Shown here: piece by piece, positions 1 through 10,179 of the stretch
Position numbering within the stretch: position 1 is the first letter of the stretch
Layout: every line of letters begins with the position of its first letter
NCBI GenBank assembly: GCA_947069175.1
Contig: CAMTDV010000017.1
Coordinates: 46,695,137 to 46,759,136 of the forward strand
DNA length: 64,000 nt
Direction of reading: 5' to 3'
From: Scalesia atractyloides
Lineage: Eukaryota > Streptophyta > Magnoliopsida > Asterales > Asteraceae
Program-made: the position numbers and the translations under genes
The notes under the pieces: model-generated
Seen by the model: the letters and a program-made list of their open reading frames with translations, nothing else
The model's database searches: none
What the model was told of the DNA's origin: nothing

Positions 1-174
1 AAGTTTTGGGGAAAGGCTAGAGAGACCTCAGATTTCTCGCCAACTTGTAAAACAATGTATGCTCTTTCAGTATTAATGGAAGCTTTCTACTTTTGATTAT
101 TCTTACGAATTTCTACAGAACTAGCTTTATCTTATCCAAACTTCCGTCTAGACCCACTAGTTCCTAAACTTTCA
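1..174 (+). mobile_element. 3' part of a copia-like 5' LTR, cut by the window edge
   Basis: The stretch ends in CTTTCA two bases before a primer binding site of the initiator-Met tRNA type, which fixes an LTR end at 174. The block CTTATCCAAACTT near 131 recurs near 33952 in the LTR of a second family member (33742-34004). The LTR start lies outside the window; the matching 3' LTR start is at 2026. A Ty1/copia assignment rests on this primer type and on copia gag in the neighbouring elements; Ty3/gypsy elements can use the same primer. Confidence 0.7.
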
Positions 175-176
175 AT

Positions 177-188
177 TGGTATCAGAGC
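177..188 (+). other. Primer binding site, tRNA-iMet type
   Basis: TGGTATCAGAGC is the standard plant retrotransposon minus-strand primer site complementary to the 3' end of initiator methionine tRNA. It lies two bases after the LTR end at 174 and gives the element a + strand orientation. The related copy near 34007-34017 has decayed to AGTGTTAGAGC. Confidence 0.9.
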
Positions 189-2014
189 TACGGTACTGAT
201 TCAATCGATCTAACCGTTAATTGAATCACCTACGCTCATTATTTATGGGTTTTTACACGTAAAACATCAATTGAAGGTTAATTCATGGTTGGAATTTGAA
301 ATTGAAGACATCATTACATTCATATTTGATTTCCGTTCATGTTTGTGGAAGAATCATCATCAAATTCAAAGAAATAAAGATTTTGGATCGAAAAATGTAA
401 AGAGCAACGTTCAAGCGAACGAGATGTCTTTCGAGAACAGGAGTACCATATTTGTGTGTAGGAGTCATTCATCCGCACGAATGAGTCCTGGTCCGTTTGA
501 AAACTTGTGTTCATCTGGACGAACCAGTCAGTCAATCGCACAAATCAACTTTCATCCGCACGGATCAAGCATTCATCCACACAGAGCAAGTACTCATCCG
601 CACGACCCAGCTTCATTCATTTCAAATCAATGACTAATCTACACAAATCAGTCATCCGCATGAAAGAGTCATTCGCTCGAAGACTCTCATGCACGAATGA
701 GTCAAAATGTCTAAAAAACATTGGTGGGACATCGTCGGAGAATTCAGAGAATATATATGATGATGAGATCACAAAGTGATGAAGATAATGGGGTAGTCAT
801 GAAGACCGGTCAATAACATGTATCATTTGGTTAAGTGACTATTAATGGGCCAAAATAGAAAAATCCACATTGATGAAAAACGGACTTTTGTGGAGCAAAA
901 TGGCACATATTCCACATAGTTGAATTTTCCAAAGAAAAGAGTTACCAGAATTTGTCTATTTTGAGGTGGAAATTCAGTGATGAGTTTAGAGAGGTCAGAA
1001 TTTGCCAAAAAATGAGGGGGAATAAAGTTTTTCAAATATGAGAACATTTTTGGAAATTCAGACAAGAATTGATGCAACAGTATTCGGGTGGTTCAGACTC
1101 AAATTGACTAGGGATGCATAGGATCTTGGATTTGTTACTCCGTGATCATATGAAGTTCAGATTCTTTAAGATCGTGAATAAATTGATGTGTGAGGGTTTG
1201 ATTCACGAGTCTTCGTACAAGCCGGTTAGCAGGATTAGCGTTAAGAGGATGCATCAGTATTGTCGATACTTAAAGATATTAGAGGGCTTTCAAAAATTTA
1301 CTTGATAGTTCTGTGATAGTCTAAAGTGTCAGAATGGTTAAACTTCAAGCAGATGAGTTGTTTTCTAGACTAACCGCTGGGGAATGATGATGTTTGTTGA
1401 TTAACTTGCTGCTTGGACTAACGGAGAAGGCTTTACACCTGTTATCGTGACTGAACAGAAAGAATGTGAATTTGATCGTGGAAGAATGTTTCTTAGAGCA
1501 CAGCGTGTTACTAGAAAATTTGTTATCCGATGAAGATTTACAGATTTTGAAGATTAACATTTACACTGATCAATCATTCAAGCTGGGGCCTAAATATGAT
1601 TACGGAAGACGGGATTTCAGATTTTTGTGGGTATTCAAAGAGTTGAAGTTTACCAGTGTGGTGTTCGGAGTTTCTATCAATTGCTGGTTGGGTTTTTAAA
1701 GATTAAAATTTTGAACTATGAGAGATAATTCAAAAACCGAACGCAGATGTGGTAAAAGTTTAAATGGAGAAACTACATTGTGTCATTTCAAGTTGGTGAT
1801 TATTCGTGAAGATTGCAGTTAAGCAAATCAAAGGCGTTCAGGAACTGTGCAAACAAAGAACTGAAGAATCATTTCGGATATGTTATTGCAAATGCAAGTC
1901 CGAATCATCAACCAATGGGGAATTATCTACGACATTTACAAATGCTTGATTTAAGTTGCAAAATATTCAAACTTGGCTTATATATTTAAAGATCAAGTTT
2001 CAACAATGACGTAC
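189..2014 (+). mobile_element. Internal region of a non-autonomous copia-like element
   Basis: This lies between primer site (177-188) and purine tract (2015-2024), so it is the interior of one element of about 2 kb plus LTRs. No gag, protease, integrase or reverse transcriptase motif is visible. The first 450 bases align with 34018-34670 in the second family copy, including short related peptides that contain IQRNKDFGSK in both. That could be a relic of an N-terminal gag or a conserved leader. Open stretches at 1114-1305 and 1466-1699 are short and match nothing I recognise. The element looks non-autonomous or deeply decayed. Confidence 0.6.
464..703 (+). repeat. Array of TCATCCGCACGRATGA-like motifs
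   Basis: Eight variants of a short palindrome-like word occur within 240 bases: near 469-480, 511-523, 552-567, 573-585, 594-604, 652-661, 670-680 and 687-703. Spacing is irregular, roughly 20-60 bases. The same word occurs as a perfect palindrome, TCATCCGCGCGGATGA, at 2144-2159 in this element's LTR, and in degenerate form at 33836-33895 in the second copy. Function unknown. Confidence 0.75.
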
Positions 2015-2024
2015 AAGGGGGAAA
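2015..2024 (+). other. Polypurine tract
   Basis: The purine run AAGGGGGAAA lies one base before the LTR start TGTTAGTGC at 2026. This is the usual place of the plus-strand primer of an LTR retrotransposon. Confidence 0.75.
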
Positions 2025-2025
2025 C

Positions 2026-2195
2026 TGTTAGTGCATATTCTGTGTGTTGGCCACTGTACGAAAAGACTAGATAGAGCTTGTGTTGAATATTGTATAGTTG
2101 AGTGAGAGATTCGAACACTTGACATTTTAGAGAGGATGAGAACTCATCCGCGCGGATGAATCATTCGCACCGATGAGTCATCCGCATAAACGTTT
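2026..2195 (+). mobile_element. 5' part of the copia-like 3' LTR, truncated
   Basis: It starts TGTTAGTGCATATTCTG right after the purine tract and aligns with the start of the LTR at 33742 (shared block CTAGATAGAGC, then TTGAATATTGTATAG). It breaks off near 2195, where sequence coding for a different copia element begins. It contains the perfect 16-bp palindrome TCATCCGCGCGGATGA at 2144-2159. Confidence 0.7.
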
Positions 2196-2400
2196 TCAGA
2201 ATCGACATTGGACGAAATGTTTGATGACGATTTTGATTATGATGATGAGTTAGAATATGGTTATGCTGATTATCAGTACAAACCTAAAACCAAAAAGGTT
2301 TGGGTTTCATTTTTCAAATAGTTGCTTTGTTGTGTAGGAGTCTCAAGATCCACTCTATCAAAGTTTGATACAGGATAGCGGAGCTCCATGAGTCTTTAAC
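2196..2400 (+). pseudogene. Copia gag C-terminus to protease remnant
   Basis: One frame (2196-2321) encodes an acidic stretch rich in Asp, Glu and Tyr followed by KPKTKKVWV, which resembles the spacer between the zinc knuckle and the protease in plant copia polyproteins. About 45 bases after the stop at 2319-2321, the retropepsin signature FDTG is followed by a stop where Cys is normally found, then RSSMSL (2364-2396). The order gag tail then protease matches Ty1/copia. Everything upstream (LTR, primer site, most of gag) and the rest of pol is missing. It is dead, with at least two stops. A more complete homologous region lies at 35712-37180. Confidence 0.55.
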
Positions 2401-4438
2401 TTATCTTGAAAGTCATATTCTTTGACGGTTTTTGAAATTACAAGTGGTTGAAAAAGAATAATTGAAAAGAATGTTTAAATATTTGTGAAAATCCACACCG
2501 CTAAACAGAACACTGATTGTTATACTGAAAAATCATTTAAAATTGATTTCCTATAAGTGATTCTTACAAGTGGTTTCTACAAGTTGATAATATCAAAGTT
2601 TACTGTTTTGTTTAGTTGTCAGGTGATGATGCAGAAGTTGAAAACAAAAAGGATCGGACGACGAGTTCTCGGGATTCTCATTGGTTTGTTACATTTTTAG
2701 AAGAATTTATTTAAATCTAAAATTCAAAAATATTTTTTGATTTTAGGGGGAGTAAGAAAATTTGAAAATTTTTAAAAAAATAAAAAACATATGAAAAAGT
2801 TGAAAATTCAAAAACATTAAAAATTCAAAATGTACAAAAACATTGAAAAAGGCAAAAAGAATTTCGTTGTCAAAAAGGAATTGATAGTACATCAGTGGAC
2901 TATCACAATATACTAAAGAAATGTAAAGTTTAAAAGTGATAAAGAAGTCTTACTGTGGATGTGTCGATAGACTTTACACGTTCAGTAAATTGTTTCTGGG
3001 ATATAAACTAAATTTCGCAACTGCTTAAACTTGTGGATTAACACATCTTGGATATATGGACTTAGTACTCCGAAATTTCGATTGAAGGATTGCCTGACTC
3101 CGAGATACGAGGTCTTTATAATAGTTGATATCTGGGGTATTATACAAGTTCTTCTGATTTTGCGGAAGCAATAGCCTAGAACTTCTATAATGCTTTTGCT
3201 AAAAACCCAAAATAGCATGCAAAACTTGAAAAGAATCGAAAGATCTAATCATTTGCAGTGCTTAAAAGATTCTTTAATTATATCTTTGTCTGTACGGTAG
3301 CATTAACCTGAGCTCAAGGTCTCGCACAACCTAGATACAGATATCAATTACGCTATATTCACCTGTAAGATGAAATCTAGGGAATCTGGATTCGGGAGTA
3401 TATTCAAGAAGTGGGAAACTCAGTTAAGTTAAGTTTTCATAATTCATACTTAACATATCTTAGAACAGTTGAGAAACGTGATGAAGTTTAAGTGGACAAA
3501 CATATCGACAATCTAGGTAAACTTAAAGTCTCAAAAAGGTCAACGGTACTGGTGATATGTCTCAAACAACTGATATGATCCTTAGACACAAATTCACAAA
3601 AATATGTCTGTAAATATGTTTGTACATAGTTTACTTTACTTGTTAAAGATTCTGTAAATACTTTACTTGCTTTTCAAGATAAAAATCAAAAAGATTTTCA
3701 GTATGTTTTAGCATAAACTTTCTAAAAAATCAAAAAGATTTCGTTTCTACATTAGTTTCAATGAACCAATGTTGGAGAACGGATCTTCGAAGTCTGGTAA
3801 GAAAATCTGATAAATGTTTAAAAGTTCATTAATTTGAAAATTTAAAATCAGATTGTTCATAACGGTTTTTCAAACTGAGGTCATTAATTTGGACTTGGTT
3901 GATGTATTTAGTTAATCAAGGTTATTAACTTGGACTTGATCAACTAAGTGGATTTTTACAAATCAAATAATAAAGATGTGAAAGTTGAAGGACTTAAATG
4001 TAAATTCTATTCAAGGTCATTAATTTGAACTTGAATCAACTAAAGTTTTTGAAAAGATTGAAGTGAAAATTCAAGTTTGAAATGTTGATGGTACAAAATT
4101 TCAAAATGGTGAATTTGAAATGTTTATTTGAATGTCAGAGTTTATTTAGACAGGTAGTAAAGTTTGAGGGGGAGCTGGATAAAACACTGTCCATAGATTT
4201 CAGAAAGCTTAAAGCTAGGGGAACTTTGAAGTTTAAAGATCAAAGAAAAAGGGAGTCTGAAGGATAAAGCTTAAAGCTAGGGGGAGCATGTTGATTAAAA
4301 GTTTTATCAAGACAAAGCTCAAGAAAGAGGAAGAGGATATAAAGATCAAGATGTTAAAGTTTATACAAGAACTAAAGATCGGAAGACTCAGAAGATTTTA
4401 AAAGTCAAAATGACTGCGGCAACATCCAAGGGGGACTC
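2401..4438 (+). mobile_element. Non-coding 3' region of a copia element
   Basis: No coding motif is visible. The region contains an AGGGGGAG block followed by A-rich sequence (2748-2890) and the block AGTGGACAAACATATCG at 3491-3507; both features recur in the same order at 37377-37450 and 38217-38233 in the other copia element. A diverged word of the type GGTCATTAATTTGGACTTG recurs near 3882, 3919 and 4013. It ends in the purine tract AAGGGGGACTC at 4429-4438. Pol appears deleted and the 3' untranslated region retained. Confidence 0.55.
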
Positions 4439-4873
4439 TGTTCGTGCATATGTCTGTTGCCTACGTCATTATGTATCGAGTCTGAGTGAATAGGGCTTAA
4501 ACTGTTAGAATCGAGGCATATTTAAGATAAGTTTTAGTCATTTCGCCCATGAAGGTTTGTGAGAAGCCAAGTTCGGCCGAACTTGACTAGGTCAAGTTCG
4601 GCCGAACTTACCCCATGGTCTGTCCCTCACGAGCGAACTTGTAACACTATATATAGGTGCCTTGGGATTTCATTTGTAAGTGTGGAGAGATTTTAGCACA
4701 GAGACGGCGAAGCTCTGTCAGATCCGGTTCTCGAATGTATTGAACTTTAGATCAATGAAAACAACATTTAAATGAGTAATTCTTGTTATTTGGTTAACTT
4801 GTCATTAGTTTCCGCGTAATCGGACAATAGATAACAAATTTAGATTCCCGTGCTAATCATGGACGTTCCTACA
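4439..4873 (+). mobile_element. Copia 3' LTR (about 435 bp)
   Basis: Begins TGTTCGTGCATATG directly after a purine tract and ends CCTACA, with no primer site after it, so it is a 3' LTR. A TATA box (TATATATA, 4648-4655) lies mid-LTR, followed by the expected R/U5-like stretch. The U3 part holds two exact 16-bp palindromes (see 4569-4609). No matching 5' LTR is in the window. Confidence 0.7.
4569..4609. promoter_or_regulatory. Two direct copies of a perfect 16-bp palindrome in U3
   Basis: AAGTTCGGCCGAACTT at 4569-4584 and 4594-4609 equals its own reverse complement and is repeated with a 25-bp period, 39 bp upstream of the TATA box at 4648. It could be a dimeric factor binding site or an RNA hairpin in the 3' untranslated region. 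This is inference; only the sequence symmetry is seen. Confidence 0.8.
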
Positions 4874-5733
4874 TTTCAACCAACTGGCTCATGTTCCTTT
4901 CTCCTTTTTAGTAAATCGCCCGCTTTTCCGAGTGCATTTTTGCTATCCTTTCAACCACTTAAACATAACAAAACAAAAAAAAATCTCACATATAGTATTA
5001 TATTACCATAAAACTCCTTGTCATATCTCCATTATTTTTAATTATAGAAAAATATCAAAGCTCATCTAGGTAAGGGAAAAAAACTAAGTCAAGTAAATAA
5101 TCGCATTACATTAAACAACTTTAAGAACTAATCTACCATGTTTATAATCGCATTACTCAATTTTTATAACAATAGTTACGAAAAAAAATAAATACTAACT
5201 CCCAAGTAAAGGTGAAAACCCATGAAACCCAACAGTAAGATATTCAAACTTACTTCTCTCTCACATACTTGTGCTTGTGTTCTTGATGTTCCAACAACTT
5301 TCACTCTCTAAAACCAATAATTTATTTCTCTCACCAAAGCAACAACTTACTCACACACTTGGGTTCAAAGCTTTTAATTTCTTGAGAAGAAAGATGAGGG
5401 GGATAATGGGTGTGAAGAACCGATCGATTTCATATCAGCTTCTTTCTCACACACTTGTGCATGTGTTCTTGGTGTTCTAGATGAACACGATGAAGATTCA
5501 TGTTTCTCTCTCTTAACCAGCAACTTTCTCTCTCTAAACAACAATTTGTTTCCCTTCCTAAGACAACTTTCTCTTACACACATGCAGAGATCAAATGGAG
5601 GTGATGATATATTTAGAATTTTGGATTTAGAATAAAGAAGAGAGAGAATGGGAGATATGAGGTGATGATAGTTTGATGATGACAATATGTACTAGAAGAG
5701 AGAGAATGGGAGATCTTTTGATATATATATACT
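4874..5733. other. AT-rich spacer, no gene seen
   Basis: No coding, tRNA or transposon end is convincing here. A degenerate duplication is visible: the block around ACTTGTGCTTGTGTTCTTG (from about 5268) recurs around 5449 with CACTTGTGCATGTGTTCTT. A smaller duplication is AGAGAGAGAATGGGAGAT at about 5639 and 5697. The open frame at 5374-5685 on the minus strand is a by-product of this CT/GA-rich repeat. Confidence 0.5.
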
Positions 5734-6086
5734 AGAGTTAATTATCATTTCCGTCCCAGTGGTTTGTTCACTTTTGCCATTTCAGGCCGATTTTCAAAAT
5801 TGCACCAGTTTCCTCCCTAATATACTAGAAACGTGCAAAATCAATCCAAAAATTAAAACCCAGTTAAGTCACTCAACAGATGGAATCAAATAGTAAGTTT
5901 TCATGGAGGACTTAACTGGGTTTTAATTATCGTCCCTTCATTTAACTAAGTGATTTAATTTGGTTAATTTTTGAACTAAAATGACACGTTTCTAATATGT
6001 CAGTGAAGAAACTAGTGCAATTTTGAAAATTGGCTCGCAATGGCAAAATTGAATAAACCATCAGGACAAAAATGAGAGTTAACTCT
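5734..6086. mobile_element. Fold-back MITE with long inverted repeats
   Basis: The left end AGAGTTAATTATCATTTCCG and the reverse complement of the right end (AGAGTTAACTCTCATTTTTG) pair, and pairing continues inward for over 100 bp with mismatches, through GCCATTTC and ATTTTCAAAATTGCAC. Length about 353 bp, no coding capacity. Words of the type GTCCCNGTGGTTTG are common in such plant MITEs. No clear target duplication was identified, so the superfamily stays open. Confidence 0.75.
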
Positions 6087-6289
6087 ATTTAGTATTACTT
6101 TATGTACCTTGTTCATGTTATTTTTTTAACCAAATACGCCTCAATGTACTTCTCAACTCAAAGAATGTAACTGATTTAAATCAATAAAGCCTCTTATTTC
6201 CACAACTACTAGATCACGGTGATCAATGATCACAAATTGAGTTTACTTAGTTTTCTCACTACAAATTGGTTTTTAAATATATCCTTTCC

Positions 6290-6331
<42 letters not shown>

Positions 6332-6732
6332 ATTAAGGTTCCTGTAAAAGGGGCAAGTGTGTGAGAAGTACAAGAAATATTCTTGTGAAGACATGTGTAA
6401 TTTAATAAAATTAAAATTTAGGGTAATAATGTAATTTACTCTAAAAAGCAATTTAATGATAAAATATTTTTGTAACTGTTTTGGAGACAATTTAAGAAAT
6501 AAAATATCTTTTTATTTTACCTTTTCATACATATGGTAACTAATTAAATCTCCAGAATAATTCGTACGATCATAATTTCCTTCAATTTATGGTGTTTTGC
6601 ATAATTCATAAACATCAAAACACATTCATAACATGGTGTTTTAAATAAATGTGTAGTTCAATGTTCAAGACATCATTCGTATTTTAATTTATAGTGTTTT
6701 ACATCATTCTCAAACATCATAACACATTCATA
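6087..6732. other. Non-coding spacer with microsatellite and MITE fragment
   Basis: A compound (TA)n(TG)n microsatellite occupies about 6290-6331. Next to it, 6337-6400 (GGTTCCTGTAAAAGGGG and GTGAGAAGTAC) resembles the end of the MITE family at 50974-51384. From about 6590, words such as CATGGTGTTTTA announce the minisatellite that follows. No gene seen. Confidence 0.55.
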
Positions 6733-7235
6733 ACATGGTGTTTTACACCTGCATTCTAGTAGGTGTTCTTCGTATGGTGTTTTATACTTGCATTCATGGT
6801 GTTTTACACCTGCATTCTAGTAGGTGTTCTTTACATGGTGTTTTACACCTGCATTCTAGTAGGTGTTCTTTACATTGCATTCATGGTGTTTTACACCTGC
6901 ATTCATGGTGTTTTACACCAGCATTCCAGCAGTTGTTCTTCATATGTTGTTCGTATGGTGCTTTATACCTACATTTCAGTATGTGTTCTTCGTATGGTAT
7001 TTAACACCTGTATTCATGGTGTTTTGCACCAGCATTCCAGTAGTTATTCTTCGTACGGTGTTTTATGCCTGAATTCATGGTGTTTTACATATGCATTCCA
7101 GTAGGTGTTCTTTATATGGTGTTTTACACCATCATTCCAGTAGTTGTTCTTCGTATGTTGTTCGTATGGTGTTTTACACTTGCATTCCAGTAGATGTTCT
7201 TCGTATGGTGTTTTAAATCTGATTTCCAGTAGGCT
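6733..7235. repeat. Minisatellite, about 39-bp unit
   Basis: Imperfect head-to-tail copies of ATGGTGTTTTACACCTGCAT, followed by TCTAGTAGGTGTTCTTCGT, fill about 500 bp. Some units are shortened to about 21 bp (GTGTTTTACACCTGCATTCA). Several frames are open across it, giving repetitive hydrophobic peptides; this follows from the repeat composition and is not evidence of a gene. Confidence 0.85.
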
Positions 7236-7286
7236 TCATATCATGCTATACGTAAAAAAAATTTCGGTATATAAGTATAGCAGTAT

Positions 7287-7680
7287 TGTAACCATTCGCA
7301 TTTTTCTACTTTCCTTATTTAGAAAGTGTAATCGTATTTCTATTGATGGAAACTTGTATTCGTATCGTATTCCTATTTCATTTCCAACTTTGTAATCCGA
7401 GACTTTGATCGTAATGAAATTTATACTTTATAGATGCTTGTTATACTTACAATTTAATCGTTCATATGCAAACCGATACTTATATACGTGCCTATACTCA
7501 TACATACATTCTTTATACTGAAATTATACTTGTATACACTTATACTATACTTTATCACACTTTGAATACCTAAAACATGTTAAAATGCAAGTTTACAGCT
7601 TAAAATGACCTAAATACAAAGTTCAGGGACCAAAATGGACATTTTCAGAAAGTACTCCCTAGCGCCACATGAGAGATACC
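7287..7680 (+). mobile_element. 5' LTR fragment of the outer chromovirus
   Basis: Starts TGTAACCATTCGCATTTTT and follows 25859-26254 almost base for base, including the run AGTACTCCCTAGCGCCAC. It stops at GAGATACC (7680), the centre of a 20-bp palindrome that is complete in the 3' LTR (26246-26265), and the next base is the terminus of the minus-strand LTR. The preceding five bases, AGTAT, pair with AATAT after the 3' LTR. Confidence 0.8.
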
Positions 7681-10145
7681 TGTCACACCCCAACCGATAG
7701 TGGAAACATCAGAGTGATACAAAATAGATTGCTTGAGACATCATCACACTATTTGTGACAATATTTAATTCAAAACCGATTTCATTTCACTGATAATAAT
7801 AGTCAAATACAATACAAAAAAAAAACAAAGTACAACATTGAAATCTCAAAGTGCAACAAGTTTAACATAAGGAAATAACATAATCTAGTATTTCTAAGTG
7901 CGTTTCTAGTGTCGTTCCTACTAGGTTTCGTCATAGTCAACATCATCAACCTGCAACATGTTTAAAAGTATAGTTCAACACAAAAGCCTTGGCGAGCACA
8001 CAAGTTTTGATATAGCATAAGTATGTAAACAGTTTAAACGAATCCACATTAAAAAAATAGTTAACTAGATTAATGAAATATGGTATGCAATTCTACAAGT
8101 CAACCCAAAGATTTATGCAATTCTACAAGTCAACCCAAAGATTACCGCAAGAATTAAAGACTTAACATGACCTCAAGAATACAGGGGTGAGTTACTCCTA
8201 TAGCGATATACATGTTAAGGGGAGGCTCGCACGAAGTTAATGACGAGCAAATCACATAAGAATGTTCTAAGAATACAAATCATGTATCACGTATTTTAGC
8301 ATGTATAATGGATTGTTTGTGTTTGCATAAAGTATCAGCGTGATTGCGTGTAATTTGATAAGTTAAACATATTGCACCCAAAATTGTAAAGCGAAACAGG
8401 GTGTTCGAGTGTACTCACGGTTTTGCAAAGCTTCCTTTGTAACTTCCTGAAAAGTTGAAAGGTTAGTGGATGGAACACCGAGTTATCCTACACGAGGAAA
8501 CGTAGGTGTGTGAGTAATTGGAATGATAAAGGAAGATTCGGATTTGGAGTTTAAAGTACAAAAAGTATGTATACATAAAAGTAATCATCTAGTCTTAAAA
8601 CAACCATCTTTGACATTATAAAAACCTGTATGGGTGAATGTGATTTCATGGGTTAAGCTACCCACTAGAATTGTAAGGGTGTGTTTAAGGCTTAGATGAT
8701 AAAACATATTGACATGACAAGTAACCATGCCGATTATTATCAAGGGTTCGGTTATCTATGAGTTCATATATATTATATAGTAAAAAATAGGTCCAACATA
8801 TATATCATAGATTTCATAGAAGTCATGCATAGAGGGAGGAGGATAATCGTCCTTTAACCTCTTTCGTAAGTTTCACCAATACACAAATAATCACAAGGAT
8901 AATTTGGATGGTCATGAATGAAATGAAGTGTACAATAATCACTATACCAAGTAGCCAAGTAATCTTTAACCCGATGAGCCGACATCAACATAGAAAGAGT
9001 TAACTAAGTGTCGGAGGCTAGACGGGGTTGTGTCACTTTTAAGCTAGCAAACTATTGGGGATAGCAATTGGAAATCATCAAATGAGGTGGTGGAATAAAG
9101 GTAGGATAGCCAAGGCTTCGAAGTATTCACACCTGTACCAAAACACAAATTTTGTTTCAAGAATCATGACAAGCTTGGATGGTTTCATCACTTGTGGGTA
9201 AATAACCCTATCAAAAACATAAAGTTTGGAGGGTAAATAACACCTCTAATTCATGTAAATCAATCTTGGGCAACCTTACTAACCAAAGACTTAGTAGCAA
9301 GAGAAACACAAGATTGTATGAGAAAACAATAGTTTTATAAATGTTTGTAAAGATTTCTTCCAAAATCGAAAGTTTGGACCTCAAAATGGTGATGTTCCAC
9401 CTTGGTTTGCCATGGCAAACCTGTGGAAACACTCCTGGATGTGTTCCAAGCTTTGTAGAGGAAGAAGAGATGAAGAAAATGGGAGAAAAGTGAGTTTGAG
9501 CTCACTTTTGCAACTTGAATATTTCTGCCTTGAATCTGATTTTCCAGGGATTATGAGAATATTTTGAGAGTGCAACTGAGCTTGGAAAGTGAAATGGTTG
9601 TGTGGAGGATTGGTTTTATAGTGGTTAAGTAAGGTTTTGTGTTTAATGGAGTTTAAAGGTGCTTGGTGAGTTTGGGAGGTGACAAAGTTGGCCAATCTGT
9701 TTATGGGAAAATCCCGTCTGCGGATTGAGGGGGGTCACGTTACGCGTAGGGTAAAGGGAGAGGGTGTCGCATGACGCGGCGCCTCCTTTATCCGGCATAG
9801 GTTTGATCTTTATCATTTTGGCCCCTGAACTTCCTGTTGGTTATCATTTCAAGCATAATTTTTGTATTCTAGCATATTTCCAAGTATAATAAACGTATTG
9901 CAAATATAGATCGAGCATCGAGAATGTATGTATGAATGTTTGCACGTATAATAAGCATCATTTACATATAATTAATTAAATTGTAAGCATAACAAGCGTG
10001 TATAAAGTATGAATTTCATTACGATCAAAGTCTCATATTACAAAGTTGGAAATGAAATACGATTACGATATGGATACAAGTTTTCGTAAATTGAAATACG
10101 AATACACTTTGTAAATAAGGAAAGTGCAAAATGCAAAGCATTACA
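7681..10145 (-). mobile_element. 3' LTR of the inserted minus-strand chromovirus (2465 bp)
   Basis: Read on the minus strand it runs from TGTAATGCTTTGC (10145) to GGTTGGGGTGTGACA (7681), with a purine tract just inside at 10146-10156. It is homologous to the + LTR at 25859-28225 but clearly divergent. A TATA box (TATAAAA on the minus strand, 9614-9620) and a CpG-rich patch just upstream of it (about 9722-9795) mark the promoter. A 30-bp tandem duplication lies at about 8084-8145. Open frames at 9211-9432 and 9381-9695 are chance frames within the LTR. Confidence 0.85.
9614..9620 (-). promoter_or_regulatory. TATA box of minus-strand chromovirus LTR
   Basis: TATAAAA on the minus strand. It corresponds by position to TATAAA at 26393-26398 in the + LTR. 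A CpG-rich block (about 9722-9795, containing GTCGCATGACGCGGCGCC) lies 100-180 bp upstream. Confidence 0.55.
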
Positions 10146-10156
10146 GTCTCCCATAC
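10146..10156 (-). other. Polypurine tract of minus-strand chromovirus
   Basis: Minus-strand GTATGGGAGAC immediately precedes the LTR start TGTAATGC at 10145. The + copy has GTAGGGGAGAC at 25848-25858 in the same place. Confidence 0.75.
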
Positions 10157-10179
10157 TTTAGGAAATTTCGTCCCGAAAT

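Noticed and set aside
271..779. Open frames of 120 and 90 residues as a gag gene
   Set aside because: The two frames overlap and follow the short motif array; only the first 50 codons are conserved with 34100-34250. No gag motif. Kept only as possible relic.
5374..5685. 103-residue Ser-rich minus-strand protein
   Set aside because: Open because of CT/GA-rich duplicated sequence; no start context or homologous motif, and it overlaps repeats on both strands.
6735..7104. Overlapping open frames with repeated hydrophobic peptides
   Set aside because: They are produced by the 39-bp minisatellite, whose unit length is a multiple of three and lacks stops in several frames. No start context or conserved domain.
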